Assembly: GCF_019702925.1 (NCBI RefSeq)
Contig: NZ_AP024713.1
Coordinates: 744,001-808,000, forward strand
Length of the DNA: 64,000 nucleotides
Origin: Campylobacter sp. 19-13652
GTDB taxonomy: Bacteria; Campylobacterota; Campylobacteria; Campylobacterales; Campylobacteraceae
Reading direction: 5' to 3'
The notes under the pieces were generated by a model. It saw only the letters and a program-made list of their open reading frames with translations, did not search any database and was not told the origin of the DNA. Positions 38,413-47,710 of the stretch are shown here, one piece after another. Within the stretch, counting starts at the first letter, position 1, and each line of letters begins with the position of its first letter. The translations under genes were made by a program, and so were the position numbers.

Positions 38413-39887
38413 TGAGACTAATAAGCACAAGAACAGACGGCAAGTTAAAGCCTAAAAAATCAGAGCTTAGCGAGGCGATATTAAATCCATCTGCGGAGTT
38501 TGGTGGGCTTTATGCGCCTAAGAAACTGCCAAAGCTTGAGTATGAGTTTTTCCAAAAGGGCGGATATATGAGCTATGCGAAGTTTGCTATAAAGCTCATA
38601 AAGGAGTTTAAATTTGACGTTTCAAAGGAGCTTTTTAAGACTGCGCTTAAGCGATATGAGAGCTTTGATGATGCAAACGAGCCAGTGCCTCTTGTAAAAA
38701 TTGCAAAAAATTTATACGTAAATGAGCTTTACCACGGCCCTACAAGAGCGTTTAAGGATATGGCGCTTCAGCCATTTGGTGCGCTTTTAGCCGAGCTTGC
38801 TAAGGAGCGTGGCGAGAGGTATTTAGTCGCTTGCGCTACAAGCGGAGACACTGGGCCAGCTACACTTGAGACATTTGCAAATGCAAGCAATGTAAACGTG
38901 GTCTGCCTCTATCCAGACGGCGGTACTTCTGCGGTACAGCGGCTTCAAATGGCGACAGCTTCGGCTTTGAATTTAAAAGTCATCGCTATAAACGGCAACT
39001 TTGACGATGCACAAAGGGTGTTAAAAGAGCTTTTAGCTAGTGATGAGTTTAAAAGCGAGCTTGAGCGTAATGGGCTAAAGCTAAGTGCGGCAAACTCAGT
39101 AAATTTTGGGAGAATTTTATTTCAGATAATCTACCATGCCTACGCATATGCTAGGCTTATTCACAGTGGCGAGCTTAGTAGGGACGAGAGCTTTGATGTG
39201 ATAGTGCCAAGCGGTAATTTTGGTAATGCTTTAGGAGCTTATTATGCTAAAAAAATGGGCGCAAAAATAGGCGTTATAAAAATAGTCTCAAACGAAAATA
39301 ATATCCTAACAGAGTTTTTTACTACAGGGCGCTATGATCTGCGTGGCAAATCTCTAATAAAGACCATAAGCCCAGCTATGGATATTTTAATAAGTTCAAA
39401 CGTCGAGCGGCTGCTTTTTGATAAATTTGGCGCAATTCGCACAAAAGAGCTTATGGATAAGCTAAAATCTGATAAATTTTACGAGCTAACAAAGGCAGAA
39501 CTTGCAGCACTTAATGAGGATTTTGAGGCGGATTTTTGCACTGATAGCGAGTGTAAAAAACAGATTGCAAAATGGGCTAAAAAGGGAGTATTGCTAGACC
39601 CACACACTGCCACTTGCCTAAAAATGCGAGACAAAGAGCGCCTTAGCGTCATTACTTCGACGGCTGATTGGGTGAAGTTTACCCCTAGTATGGTGTCTGC
39701 GATTAAGCCTGATGCACCAGAGTGCGCTAAGCCAGAGGAGGAGCTGTCTGCTATGCTGTCTTTGGGTGCAGAATATAAAGCAAAAGTGCCAGTTCAAATT
39801 TCCAAACTCTTTAAACAAGAGGTGCTTCATAGTGAGATTTTAGACCCAGATAAGGTAGCTAGTGCGGTTTTAGGCTGGCTTAAATGA
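38412..39887 (+). CDS. thrC: Threonine synthase
   Basis: The 491-residue PLP enzyme converts O-phosphohomoserine to threonine. Starting at ATG 38412 it begins MRLISTRTDGKLKPKKSELS. The PLP-binding lysine is in HGPTRAFKDMALQPFGALL, and the cofactor-phosphate region in SGDTGPATLETFANASNVNV. The C-terminal part ends with LDPDKVASAVLGWLK. The in-frame ATG 38391 lies inside cutA and is not needed. Long-type length, typical of proteobacterial ThrC. The gene overlaps kdsB by four bases. Confidence 0.95.
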   Translation: MRLISTRTDGKLKPKKSELSEAILNPSAEFGGLYAPKKLPKLEYEFFQKGGYMSYAKFAIKLIKEFKFDVSKELFKTALKRYESFDDANEPVPLVKIAKNLYVNELYHGPTRAFKDMALQPFGALLAELAKERGERYLVACATSGDTGPATLETFANASNVNVVCLYPDGGTSAVQRLQMATASALNLKVIAINGNFDDAQRVLKELLASDEFKSELERNGLKLSAANSVNFGRILFQIIYHAYAYARLIHSGELSRDESFDVIVPSGNFGNALGAYYAKKMGAKIGVIKIVSNENNILTEFFTTGRYDLRGKSLIKTISPAMDILISSNVERLLFDKFGAIRTKELMDKLKSDKFYELTKAELAALNEDFEADFCTDSECKKQIAKWAKKGVLLDPHTATCLKMRDKERLSVITSTADWVKFTPSMVSAIKPDAPECAKPEEELSAMLSLGAEYKAKVPVQISKLFKQEVLHSEILDPDKVASAVLGWLK

Positions 39888-40582
39888 TAGTCATACCAGC
39901 GCGTCTGGCCTCTAGCAGACTAAAGGATAAGATACTCTTGCCAGTTGGAGGTGTGCCGCTTTTTGTCGCTACGGCTAGGCAAGTTAGTGGGGTCGATGAG
40001 GTACTTGTAGCGGTTGATGAGCCTATGGTGCTTGAGATAGCCAAAAGCTATGGGTTGCGCGCTGTGCTAACCTCAAAGCAGCACCAAAGTGGCACTGATA
40101 GGATATATGAGGCTGTGAGTGCTTTGGGGCTAGGAGATGATGAGATTATCATAAACGTCCAGGCCGATGAGCCATTTATAGAGCCTGATAATGTGCTTAA
40201 ATTTTATCAGTTTTGCCGAGATGGTGGGGCTTTTATGTACTCTTGTTTTAAGCTTGTTGGGCTTAGCGAGGCACAAAATCCAAATCTAGTAAAAGTCGTT
40301 ACAGATGATGCTAGTCGTGCGCTTTATTTCTCACGCTCGATTATCCCATATCCTAGGGCTGAGTGCGCTAGTTTTAAGGCTCATTTGGGGATTTACGGAT
40401 ATAGCGTGGCTAGCCTTAGGGAGTTTTGCGCTCTTAGTGCGTCGATGCTTGAGATGACCGAAAAGCTAGAGCAGCTTCGCGCCCTACAAGCTGGCAAGGA
40501 CATAAAGATGCTTGAGATTAAAAGCAGCAGTATCGGCATAGATACGAGTGAGGATTATGAGAGGGCTTTAGCTCTTGTTTAA
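39884..40582 (+). CDS. kdsB: 3-deoxy-manno-octulosonate cytidylyltransferase
   Basis: The 232-residue enzyme activates KDO as CMP-KDO for LPS. The start MIVIPARLASSRLKDKILLP is the nucleotide-binding signature, and VNVQADEPF-type binding residues appear as IINVQADEPFIEPDNV. The end KSSSIGIDTSEDYERALALV is typical. Length is slightly short compared with E. coli (248). It overlaps thrC by ATGA, so LPS and threonine genes are on one transcript as in C. jejuni. Confidence 0.95.
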   Translation: MIVIPARLASSRLKDKILLPVGGVPLFVATARQVSGVDEVLVAVDEPMVLEIAKSYGLRAVLTSKQHQSGTDRIYEAVSALGLGDDEIIINVQADEPFIEPDNVLKFYQFCRDGGAFMYSCFKLVGLSEAQNPNLVKVVTDDASRALYFSRSIIPYPRAECASFKAHLGIYGYSVASLREFCALSASMLEMTEKLEQLRALQAGKDIKMLEIKSSSIGIDTSEDYERALALV

Positions 40583-41580
40583 GGGCGCCTTGAAAATCCC
40601 TTAGAGATTTAGTTTTAAATTTTTAATATTTTGGTGCAATGATGGTAGCCTCACTAGCAAAGCCTTAAAACCAATAGCTTAATTTAATAGCACGCCTTAT
40701 CATAAATAGATAAATATTTAGGCTCTATTTTAACAAAGTATGGTTCCTTAGGGACACTAAAACAAGCACAGCACCGCTAATTCGTACCAGTGGCTTTTGG
40801 TATTTTTACAAGGTCGGCACGATTTTTAGCACTTCGTAAAACTCAGCGCAAAAATCTGAGGATCGGTGGCAAGTCCGTAGGACTTAAGACGACGACTGCT
40901 TTTTTGCGGCTCGTATCGCTTTGCGATATACTCGCCAACATCCAGTTTTGCAACGCTAGCCTAGAAACTTCGCTTCGCTCGTTTTCTAAAGAAGCTTTGC
41001 TTTCGCTTTATGCACGCACAGCAAGCAGTTGCTGTGCTAAGCCACTCATATACGTGGCGATAGCTTGCCAAAAACCAAATTAAGCTTTAAAAAAAGCAAT
41101 ACTTTTTAAAACAGAGCCAATTTTTAAAGGAGTGCTTTAAATGTAAGTTTTAAACTCTAATGTAATAAATTTAAAAACAGTCCATTTTTAAATTTACTTT
41201 TATAAAATAATCCCAAAAATATCTTTTAAACTTTATTATAAGCCTGTTGAAAAAAGATTATCTTTTAAATTTAATTCAAAGCATTTTAATATAATTATAT
41301 CCTTTTAAAAAATAGTATTATTTTTTAACTACAAATTTAAACTATAATATAACCCCAACACCATTAATTTAAATTATATGCATGATATGTGACTTATCTT
41401 TTAAATTTATAAAGCGATGATATTGTTTAAAAAAGAAAGAAAAAGGTAGATGGCAAATTAAAAGACAGGCTTATTTATCAGATAGTATAAATTTTTTCTT
41501 ATATTGCATGCAATGAATTTATAGGCTAGATGGCTGATTAAAGTCTTAAGCCTTCATATCAAGATAAGCCTGTATGGGGG
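40583..41580. other. About 1 kb decayed intergenic region
   Basis: No supported gene lies here. Part one (40,780-41,090) is richer in G and C, open in several frames but with repeated self-complementary words (CGCTTCGCTCG, GCAAGCAGTTGCTGTGC) and looks like the remains of an element. Part two (41,100-41,460) is AT-rich with short inverted repeats such as TTAAAAAATA / TATTTTTTAA. Part three is the nested repeat at 41465-41573. Confidence 0.6.
41465..41573. repeat. 109-bp nested inverted-repeat element
   Basis: The outer arms ACAGGCTTAT (41465-41474) and ATAAGCCTGT (41564-41573) are perfect complements. Inside, TATAAATT (41486-41493) and AATTTATA (41516-41523) pair around the 12-bp palindrome ATTGCATGCAAT (41503-41514). 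A further ATAAGCCTGT occurs near 41238. The terminal symmetry resembles a miniature inverted-repeat element, though no target duplication was identified. Confidence 0.5.
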
Positions 41581-42036
41581 TCAAAGCTCAGCCAGTGCCA
41601 TTTCAAGTCCATGCGAGCTTTTGTTTGCCTCAAGTTGCTGCTGTTTTTGTAGTATTGCATTTTGTTTTAGGCTTGCTCTTAGCTCTTTTTCATAATCCCT
41701 TACCAAATCATCAATCGTCGCTTTTAATTCGAGCCTTTCTTCAGCGCTTTTGCTTTCGTCATTTAGCCCCATGCTCTCCTCGAGCTCGGCGCGTTTTTTG
41801 GCTAGTTTTTCGCCTATTATGTCCTCGCTCATTTTTGCCACAAAGCCAAATGCTCCGTATTTTTTAAGCGCAGCTTTAAAATCCTCAACACTCATCTGAT
41901 TTAAGCTAGCGTCCGCATTTGGCTCGCTTTGGCTGTTTAGCAGGCTTTTGAATTCATCACTATTTGCCGATAGTTTTCTTGTGTATTTTGCCGCTTCGCT
42001 TAAAACTGAGCCTAATGTTTTGGAGTCTATTTTCAT
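41581..42036 (-). CDS. Helical hypothetical protein, 151 aa
   Basis: The product starts MKIDSKTLGSVLSEAAKYTR behind AAAAAGGAGAAAT, a strong ribosome site. It is predicted almost entirely helical, with a coiled coil in the C-terminal half (ERLELKATIDDLVRDYEKEL, then RASLKQNAILQKQQQLEANK). No membrane segment or signal peptide. It precedes no partner on the same strand, and hemH lies upstream of it. Conserved-looking but not recognised. Confidence 0.65.
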   Translation of the reverse strand: MKIDSKTLGSVLSEAAKYTRKLSANSDEFKSLLNSQSEPNADASLNQMSVEDFKAALKKYGAFGFVAKMSEDIIGEKLAKKRAELEESMGLNDESKSAEERLELKATIDDLVRDYEKELRASLKQNAILQKQQQLEANKSSHGLEMALAEL

Positions 42037-42068
42037 GATTTCTCCTTTTTAGACTAGATAAGCAAATT

Positions 42069-43010
42069 TCATTCCGTTTCTAGGGCAAGTTTAGCTAAAA
42101 ATCTAGCAAAATCCTCGCCGTCATTTGGGCAACGAATCACTTTATATAGCTCATACCCTAGCTCATCTGCGATTTGTCTATACTCTATGGCTAGCTCAAA
42201 ATCCGTCTCTGAATTATCAATGCAAAATGAAATAGGTACGATTATGGCTTTTTTTATTTCAATCTGCTTTAGGGTGTCGCTCATGGCTGGTTCTAGCCAT
42301 TTTACTGGACCTAGTTTGCTTTGATATGCTAACTTAAATTCTTTAAAATTTAGTCCATTTTGTCTGCATAGGTTGCTTAAAATTTCAACATGCTCTTTTA
42401 CATGCTTTTCATACAAATCACCTCTATCTATCACGCTTTGGGGCAGAGAATGAGCAGAAAAGATCAGTGTTACCTCTGATATATCATTACCTTTAATCTG
42501 GCTTAAAATTCTATTTAATATTATATCATTATAGGCACTATTTTGGTAAAACTCTGGTACGATTTTTACTTCGCCTTTAAATTTTATCTCATCAAGCACA
42601 TTCTTTACGTCATCAAGGCTTGAGAGTATTGTTGTACTTGAGTGGTGTGGATAAAGTGGCAGTAGAATTATCTCGTCAAATTCAGAGTATTTTACCATTG
42701 TATCTTTTGCAAAAGCCGGGGTGTAGCGCATGGCAAAATCAACTGCACTAAACTCGCCGTAAAGTGAGCTGATTTTTTCGCATAGGCTTTTTGTAGTATC
42801 GCTTATGGGCGATTTTCCGCCTAGTTTTGCGTAGTTTTCTTTGGCGTTTTTGTGTCTTGCAAAGGTTATGATATGCGCTATGATGGAGCGTAAAAAATCG
42901 CTTTTTATGGGTAAAATTCTTCTATCTTTAAACATATTTAAAAGAAAGACCTTGACCTCGCTTAGATTATTTGGACCACCCATATTTAGTAGTATTAGCG
43001 CACGTTTCAC
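42069..43010 (-). CDS. hemH: Ferrochelatase
   Basis: The 313-residue enzyme inserts iron into protoporphyrin IX at the membrane surface. The start MKRALILLNMGGPNNLSEVK gives the GGP signature, and LIFSAHSLPQSVIDRGDLYE carries the catalytic His in SAHSLP. VPISFCIDNSETDFELAIEY contains the Glu of the conserved SE(T) site. Length matches bacterial ferrochelatases (about 310-320). It overlaps the upstream oxidoreductase-like gene by four bases. The same neighbours flank hemH in C. jejuni. Confidence 0.95.
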   Translation of the reverse strand: MKRALILLNMGGPNNLSEVKVFLLNMFKDRRILPIKSDFLRSIIAHIITFARHKNAKENYAKLGGKSPISDTTKSLCEKISSLYGEFSAVDFAMRYTPAFAKDTMVKYSEFDEIILLPLYPHHSSTTILSSLDDVKNVLDEIKFKGEVKIVPEFYQNSAYNDIILNRILSQIKGNDISEVTLIFSAHSLPQSVIDRGDLYEKHVKEHVEILSNLCRQNGLNFKEFKLAYQSKLGPVKWLEPAMSDTLKQIEIKKAIIVPISFCIDNSETDFELAIEYRQIADELGYELYKVIRCPNDGEDFARFLAKLALETE

Positions 43011-43888
43011 GCAAAAAGCTCCTTAATTTTTATTATCTCGTCTATGCCACCAAGCTCAGCTTCATTTGCTCTGCCTTTTTGCATAAAATACTCATAAAAC
43101 GCCCGATATTGCGCTCTGACTTCGCTACTATCTGCGTCTACTCGTAGATTTATCTGCCCTATCTCGCTTTGCATGTATAGCTTGCGCCCCAATAAATCAG
43201 CAAAATAAATTCCACCACTTGTAGCAACTTCTATAAAGTGCCGCTCGACTTCGCCTAGCATTGAGCATTGCATGCACAGGGCTTGTGATGTAGGCATTAT
43301 AAGCTTTAAGCTAGCTTGCGAATATGCGCCTTTGCGCGCTAGTATAGTGCAGGATAGATCCTTTCCGCCGTAGACTTCTGCGCTTGAGGTAAAGCTTGCT
43401 AAGTCTATATTATTTACCAAAAGTTCGACTATGCTTAGGGCTTTTGGATTTATGCCTGTAACGCTCATGCTATAAATTTGCTCCTCTTTTAAAAGCTCTT
43501 TTTTAAGGGAGAGGATAACTGGGTGAAATCTATGCGGCAAGTCCAAAATAGCCCTTACGTTAGCGGCTTTTGCTAGCTCGCTAAGCTCGTGCAGTATCTC
43601 AAGGGGAAGCGGAGCGAGACGTGAGATTATGATGTTTTTGCACTGTTTTATAACCTCTTTAAATGACTGCAATACTAGCTCGTCTTTTACATAAATTGCC
43701 ACTACATCAGGGGAGGCTTGTGAAAGCATGGTGCTTACGTCATCATAAAGTGGTACTCTAGCACCATTTAAAGCACCTCCTAAGGTGCACACTCCGCAAA
43801 TTTCAAACGTGTTTGAGTGTTTAAGTTCGTTTAGCCTATCTTTTATATCATCACTGCTGTCGTCTAAAAGCGCGATGGATAGCTGCAT
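43007..43888 (-). CDS. Gfo/Idh/MocA-like oxidoreductase homologue
   Basis: The 293-residue product has an N-terminal Rossmann-like half (IALLDDSSDDIKDRLNELKH, then QASPDVVAIYVKDELVLQSF) and a C-terminal alpha/beta half typical of this family. The glycine-rich dinucleotide loop (GxGxxG) is not seen, and EKP, the usual catalytic Lys motif, is replaced by SRLAPLPLEI. It may therefore bind another ligand or have lost activity. Position opposite alaS and next to hemH matches C. jejuni. Confidence 0.7.
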   Translation of the reverse strand: MQLSIALLDDSSDDIKDRLNELKHSNTFEICGVCTLGGALNGARVPLYDDVSTMLSQASPDVVAIYVKDELVLQSFKEVIKQCKNIIISRLAPLPLEILHELSELAKAANVRAILDLPHRFHPVILSLKKELLKEEQIYSMSVTGINPKALSIVELLVNNIDLASFTSSAEVYGGKDLSCTILARKGAYSQASLKLIMPTSQALCMQCSMLGEVERHFIEVATSGGIYFADLLGRKLYMQSEIGQINLRVDADSSEVRAQYRAFYEYFMQKGRANEAELGGIDEIIKIKELFA

Positions 43889-44094
43889 TGTCTCCCCTTT
43901 GCATTATTTAAATCACTTATTATAATTAAAATTTATTTAAAATCTGCTAATTATGTGTTTTTGATTTTAATTAGCCTTACATGAGTAGCATTTTAAAGCC
44001 CTCTAAATTATCCAAAATGGCGGATAAATTTAAAAATTTAATAAAATTTATGCTAAAATCAGCCGTTTATTTTAAATTTAGGAAACATAAGCAA

Positions 44095-46638
44095 ATGGAT
44101 ATTAGACACGAATACCTAAACTTTTTCGCCTCCAAAGGACACGAGATAATCCCCTCTGCGCCACTTGTGCCAAACGACGCTACCCTGCTTTTTACAAACG
44201 CTGGTATGGTGCCATTTAAGAGCATTTTTACTGGCGATGAGCCACGTCCTACTCCGCCTATTCGCACCTCCGCTCAGACTTGCATTAGGGCTGGGGGCAA
44301 GCACAATGACTTAGATAACGTCGGCTACACTGCCAGGCACCACACCTTTTTTGAAATGCTAGGAAACTTTAGCTTTGGCGAGTATTTTAAGCGTGAGGCT
44401 ATCGCCTATGCGTGGGAGTTTGTAACTCAGGTTTTAAAGCTACCAAAAGAGCGGCTTTACGTAACTGTGCACGAAAGCGATGACGAGGCGTTTGGGCTTT
44501 GGTGTGAGCATATTGCAAGCGAGCGAATTTACCGCTTTGGCGATAAGGATAACTTCTGGCAAATGGGCGATACTGGACCTTGTGGGCCTTGCAGCGAGAT
44601 ATTTTATGACCAGGGTAGCGAGCATTTTAACAGCCCTGAAGACTATATGGGCGGCGACGGCGACCGCTTTTTGGAGATTTGGAATTTAGTCTTTATGCAG
44701 TATGAGCGAAACGAAAAGGGCGAGCTAAGCCCGCTACCAAAGCCTAGCATCGACACTGGTATGGGGCTTGAGCGAGTTACTGCGATAATGGAAGGTAAGT
44801 TTAGCAACTACGACAGCTCGCTTTTTATGCCTATCATTGATGAGATAGCTAAAATTTGCGCTAAGCCCTATGAATACGAAAGCGGCGCAAGCTACCGCGT
44901 CATAGCCGATCACATCAGAAGCACGACCTTTTTGCTGGCTCAAGGAGTGAGCTTTGATAAAGAAGGGCGGGGCTATGTGCTGCGTAGAATTTTACGCAGG
45001 GCTGTGCGTCACGGCTACTTGCTTGGCATTAAAGAGCCGTTTATGTATCGCCTAGTAGATAGGCTTTGCGAGATTATGGCTGGGGCGTATCCGTATTTGC
45101 TGGAGAAAAAAGAGTTTGTAAAGCAGATGGTAAAGCTTGAAGAGGAGCGGTTTTTCGCTACGCTTGCGGCTGGGATTGAGCTGTTTAATAAAGAGCTTGA
45201 AAGCACAAGCGGTGAGATTTTTAGCGGCGAAGTAGCCTTTAAGCTTTATGACACCTACGGCTTTCCGCTTGATCTGACTTCGGATATGTTGCGTGAGAGA
45301 AATATGCGCGTTGATGAAGCTAAATTTGACGAGCTAATGAATGAACAAAAACGCAGGGCAAAAGCGGCCTGGGTCGGCAGCGGCGACGGGGCGAGCGCGA
45401 GCGGGGATTTTAAGCTCTTGCTTGAGGAGTTTGGCGAGAATGAATTTATAGGCTATGAGAGCCTAGTGAGCGAAGCAAAGGTGCTTGGGCTTTTAGACGC
45501 TGAGTATAAAAAGGTGCAGTCTTTGGGCGCTAACCAAAGTGGCTGGGTGATGCTTGATAGGACGCCATTTTACGCTACTAGCGGCGGGCAGGCTGGCGAT
45601 AGGGGTGAGCTGGCTGGCGTGGCTAGCGTGGTGGATACGCAGAAGTTTTTTGGTTTAAATTTAAGCAAAATCGACACCAAAACCGAGATAAAAGTGGGGC
45701 AAGCAGTAACAGCAAGAGTAGGCTGTGAGCGAGCCCAGATAGCACGGCACCACTCAGCCACGCACCTGCTGCACGCTGCACTTCGTGCGGTGCTTGGCGA
45801 GCATATCACTCAGGCAGGCTCCAGCGTAGAAAGCGACAGACTGCGCTTTGACTTTACCCACCCAAAGGCGCTTAGCGGCGATGAGTTAAGCCGCATTGAG
45901 AGCTTTGTTAGGGCTGAAGTGGCGGCTGCGGCTGATACTCTTGTGGAGATAATGGATTTAGAAAGCGCAAAAAATAGCGGTGCGGTTGCCCTTTTTGGCG
46001 AGAAATATGCCGAAAATGTGCGTGTGCTAAGCATAGGCGCTAGTAAGGAGCTTTGCGGTGGCACTCACGTGGCAAATACGGCTGAAGTGGGGGCGTTTTT
46101 TATCGTTAAAGAAAGCGGCGTAAGTGCTGGCGTGCGCCGTATTGAGGCGGTTTGCGCTAATGCAGCGATAAAATATGCAGATGAGCTTAGAAGTGAGCTA
46201 GCGGGGCTTTATGCCGAGATTAAAAACACCGACTTATTAGCTGGCGTAAGAAAGCTAAAGGGCGAGATAAAAGCCCTAAAAGACGAGCTAAAGCAGGCCG
46301 CGAGCTCTGCAAGTGTGGCTGGCGAGAAAGTGGGCGAGACGCTCGTTTTTGTCGGCGAGTTTGGCGGTGATATAAAGGCAAAAATCGATGAGCTTAAAAA
46401 TCAGCACGATAGCGTCGTGGTAATGCTATTTAAATCAAGCGATGATAAGGTGCAAGTAGCAGCTGGGGTAAAGGGCGCTGGCTTAAAGGCTGGGGAGCTG
46501 GTTAAATTTGCAGCTGGTATTTTAGGCGGCGGCGGCGGCGGACGAGATGACTTTGCCACAGCTGGGGGCAAGGACGCCTCAAAGCTGGGCGAAGCTATGG
46601 CGGCTGCAAAAGAGCTTATAAAGACAAAGCTTGCTTGA
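44095..46638 (+). CDS. alaS: Alanyl-tRNA synthetase
   Basis: ATG 44095 begins [20 protein letters not shown], the canonical N-terminus. The open frame extends 38 codons upstream but with non-conserved residues. The 847-residue enzyme has the class II core ([20 protein letters not shown]), the editing domain with [19 protein letters not shown] and [15 protein letters not shown], and a C-terminal oligomerisation region with [15 protein letters not shown]. It charges tRNA-Ala and clears mischarged Ser and Gly. It heads a rightward operon with a membrane protein, maf and a penicillin-binding protein. Confidence 0.96.
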   Translation: MDIRHEYLNFFASKGHEIIPSAPLVPNDATLLFTNAGMVPFKSIFTGDEPRPTPPIRTSAQTCIRAGGKHNDLDNVGYTARHHTFFEMLGNFSFGEYFKREAIAYAWEFVTQVLKLPKERLYVTVHESDDEAFGLWCEHIASERIYRFGDKDNFWQMGDTGPCGPCSEIFYDQGSEHFNSPEDYMGGDGDRFLEIWNLVFMQYERNEKGELSPLPKPSIDTGMGLERVTAIMEGKFSNYDSSLFMPIIDEIAKICAKPYEYESGASYRVIADHIRSTTFLLAQGVSFDKEGRGYVLRRILRRAVRHGYLLGIKEPFMYRLVDRLCEIMAGAYPYLLEKKEFVKQMVKLEEERFFATLAAGIELFNKELESTSGEIFSGEVAFKLYDTYGFPLDLTSDMLRERNMRVDEAKFDELMNEQKRRAKAAWVGSGDGASASGDFKLLLEEFGENEFIGYESLVSEAKVLGLLDAEYKKVQSLGANQSGWVMLDRTPFYATSGGQAGDRGELAGVASVVDTQKFFGLNLSKIDTKTEIKVGQAVTARVGCERAQIARHHSATHLLHAALRAVLGEHITQAGSSVESDRLRFDFTHPKALSGDELSRIESFVRAEVAAAADTLVEIMDLESAKNSGAVALFGEKYAENVRVLSIGASKELCGGTHVANTAEVGAFFIVKESGVSAGVRRIEAVCANAAIKYADELRSELAGLYAEIKNTDLLAGVRKLKGEIKALKDELKQAASSASVAGEKVGETLVFVGEFGGDIKAKIDELKNQHDSVVVMLFKSSDDKVQVAAGVKGAGLKAGELVKFAAGILGGGGGGRDDFATAGGKDASKLGEAMAAAKELIKTKLA

Positions 46639-47132
46639 TGGAGTATAATATCGCCTTTGCTAGGCTTGAGTATTTTTTGCCATTTTTGCATATCGCTTCA
46701 ACCGTAGTATATGCTGGGGCTTTACTAGGATTTACGCTTGTTGGGCGAAAGCTTTTAATTAGCGAGAGTAGGGAGCGTTTTTCCATCTTGCTTTCGCTTT
46801 TTAAGTCATTTAGCGTGATTATCCTAGTGTCGCTTTTTTTGATTTTAATAAGCGCTGGTGTGTTACTGCTTGAACATCAAAGAGTAGCAGAGGTAACTGA
46901 TCCTATGGCAGAGGCGATACTGGCGACAAAGGCGGCGCTTTGGATATTTTTACTGCTTAATACTCTTTATACTTTATATCATTATAAAAAATCCGTGTGC
47001 GCTTTTAGCCAAAAAGACATGATTCAAACCCACGAGAGCCTTATTTTGATAGTTTATTATTTTATACCGTTAAATTTATTGATCCTTGTCGTGGCTGGCT
47101 ACCTTGGGCTTTCATACAGGGGGTTTATGTGA
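46638..47132 (+). CDS. Four-helix membrane protein, 164 aa
   Basis: ATG 46638 overlaps the alaS stop by one base. Four hydrophobic segments are predicted: FLPFLHIASTVVYAGALLGF, SVIILVSLFLILISAGVLLL, ATKAALWIFLLLNTLYTLYH and IVYYFIPLNLLILVVAGYLG. No signature is recognised with certainty; the first-helix His and the topology resemble CopD/DUF4149-type proteins. It overlaps maf by four bases, so it is translated with it. Confidence 0.7.
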   Translation: MEYNIAFARLEYFLPFLHIASTVVYAGALLGFTLVGRKLLISESRERFSILLSLFKSFSVIILVSLFLILISAGVLLLEHQRVAEVTDPMAEAILATKAALWIFLLLNTLYTLYHYKKSVCAFSQKDMIQTHESLILIVYYFIPLNLLILVVAGYLGLSYRGFM

Positions 47133-47710
47133 TAGTTTTGGTTTCCTCATCTCCTTCTCGTGCTAATATATTGCGTGAGGCTGGACTTGATTTTGTTGTG
47201 CGTAGCTTTAAATTTGATGAAAATTTAAAAAAAGAGGGTATAACTCCACAAACTTATGTGCAAAAAATTCTACGTCAAAAGGTAAATCAGGCTAAGGAAG
47301 CTGGCTTAATTAGTGCGCTTTTGGATGAGTTTAGACATGGATATTTGGTATTTGCTGATAGCTGCGTGGGCGTGAATAATACAGTGCTTACAAAGGCAAG
47401 CGATGAGGAGCAGGCTAAAAAAATGCTTCTAATGCAAAGCGGTGCAAGTGCTAGCGTTTTTACAGCTATGGCTGTAGTTAGTGCTAAATTTGATATTTTT
47501 AGCCTTAGTAAAACGACTTTTAAATTTGCTCCATATGATGACAAAAGGCTAAAAGATTACCTAAAAAGTGGCGATTGGCAGGGCAAGGCTGGTGCTATGA
47601 TGATAGAGGGCTTTAGTGGGGAGTTTGTGTTATCTTGCGAGGGTAGTTTAAAAAATGCTATGGGCTTAGATGTAGATATTTTAAAGGCTTTTTATGAAAA
47701 TTTTATTTAA
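47129..47710 (+). CDS. maf: Maf-family nucleotide pyrophosphatase
   Basis: The 193-residue protein starts MIVLVSSSPSRANILREAGL, the conserved SSSPSR signature, followed by a Y...FADSCV-type element and KLRDYLKSGDW-like QGKAGAMMIEGFSGEFV. Maf proteins hydrolyse nucleoside triphosphates, often modified ones, and influence septation. Length is standard. Its end overlaps the next gene by 17 bases. In C. jejuni maf also sits between alaS and the class A penicillin-binding protein. Confidence 0.92.
   Translation: MIVLVSSSPSRANILREAGLDFVVRSFKFDENLKKEGITPQTYVQKILRQKVNQAKEAGLISALLDEFRHGYLVFADSCVGVNNTVLTKASDEEQAKKMLLMQSGASASVFTAMAVVSAKFDIFSLSKTTFKFAPYDDKRLKDYLKSGDWQGKAGAMMIEGFSGEFVLSCEGSLKNAMGLDVDILKAFYENFI

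Noticed and set aside
40790-41083. Frame of 97 codons in the intergenic region
   Set aside because: The product is typical of chance translation of repeated intergenic sequence, with no ribosome site, and the opposite strand is equally open.
41574-41867. Plus-strand frame of 97 codons
   Set aside because: It is the shadow of the helical 151-residue minus-strand protein.
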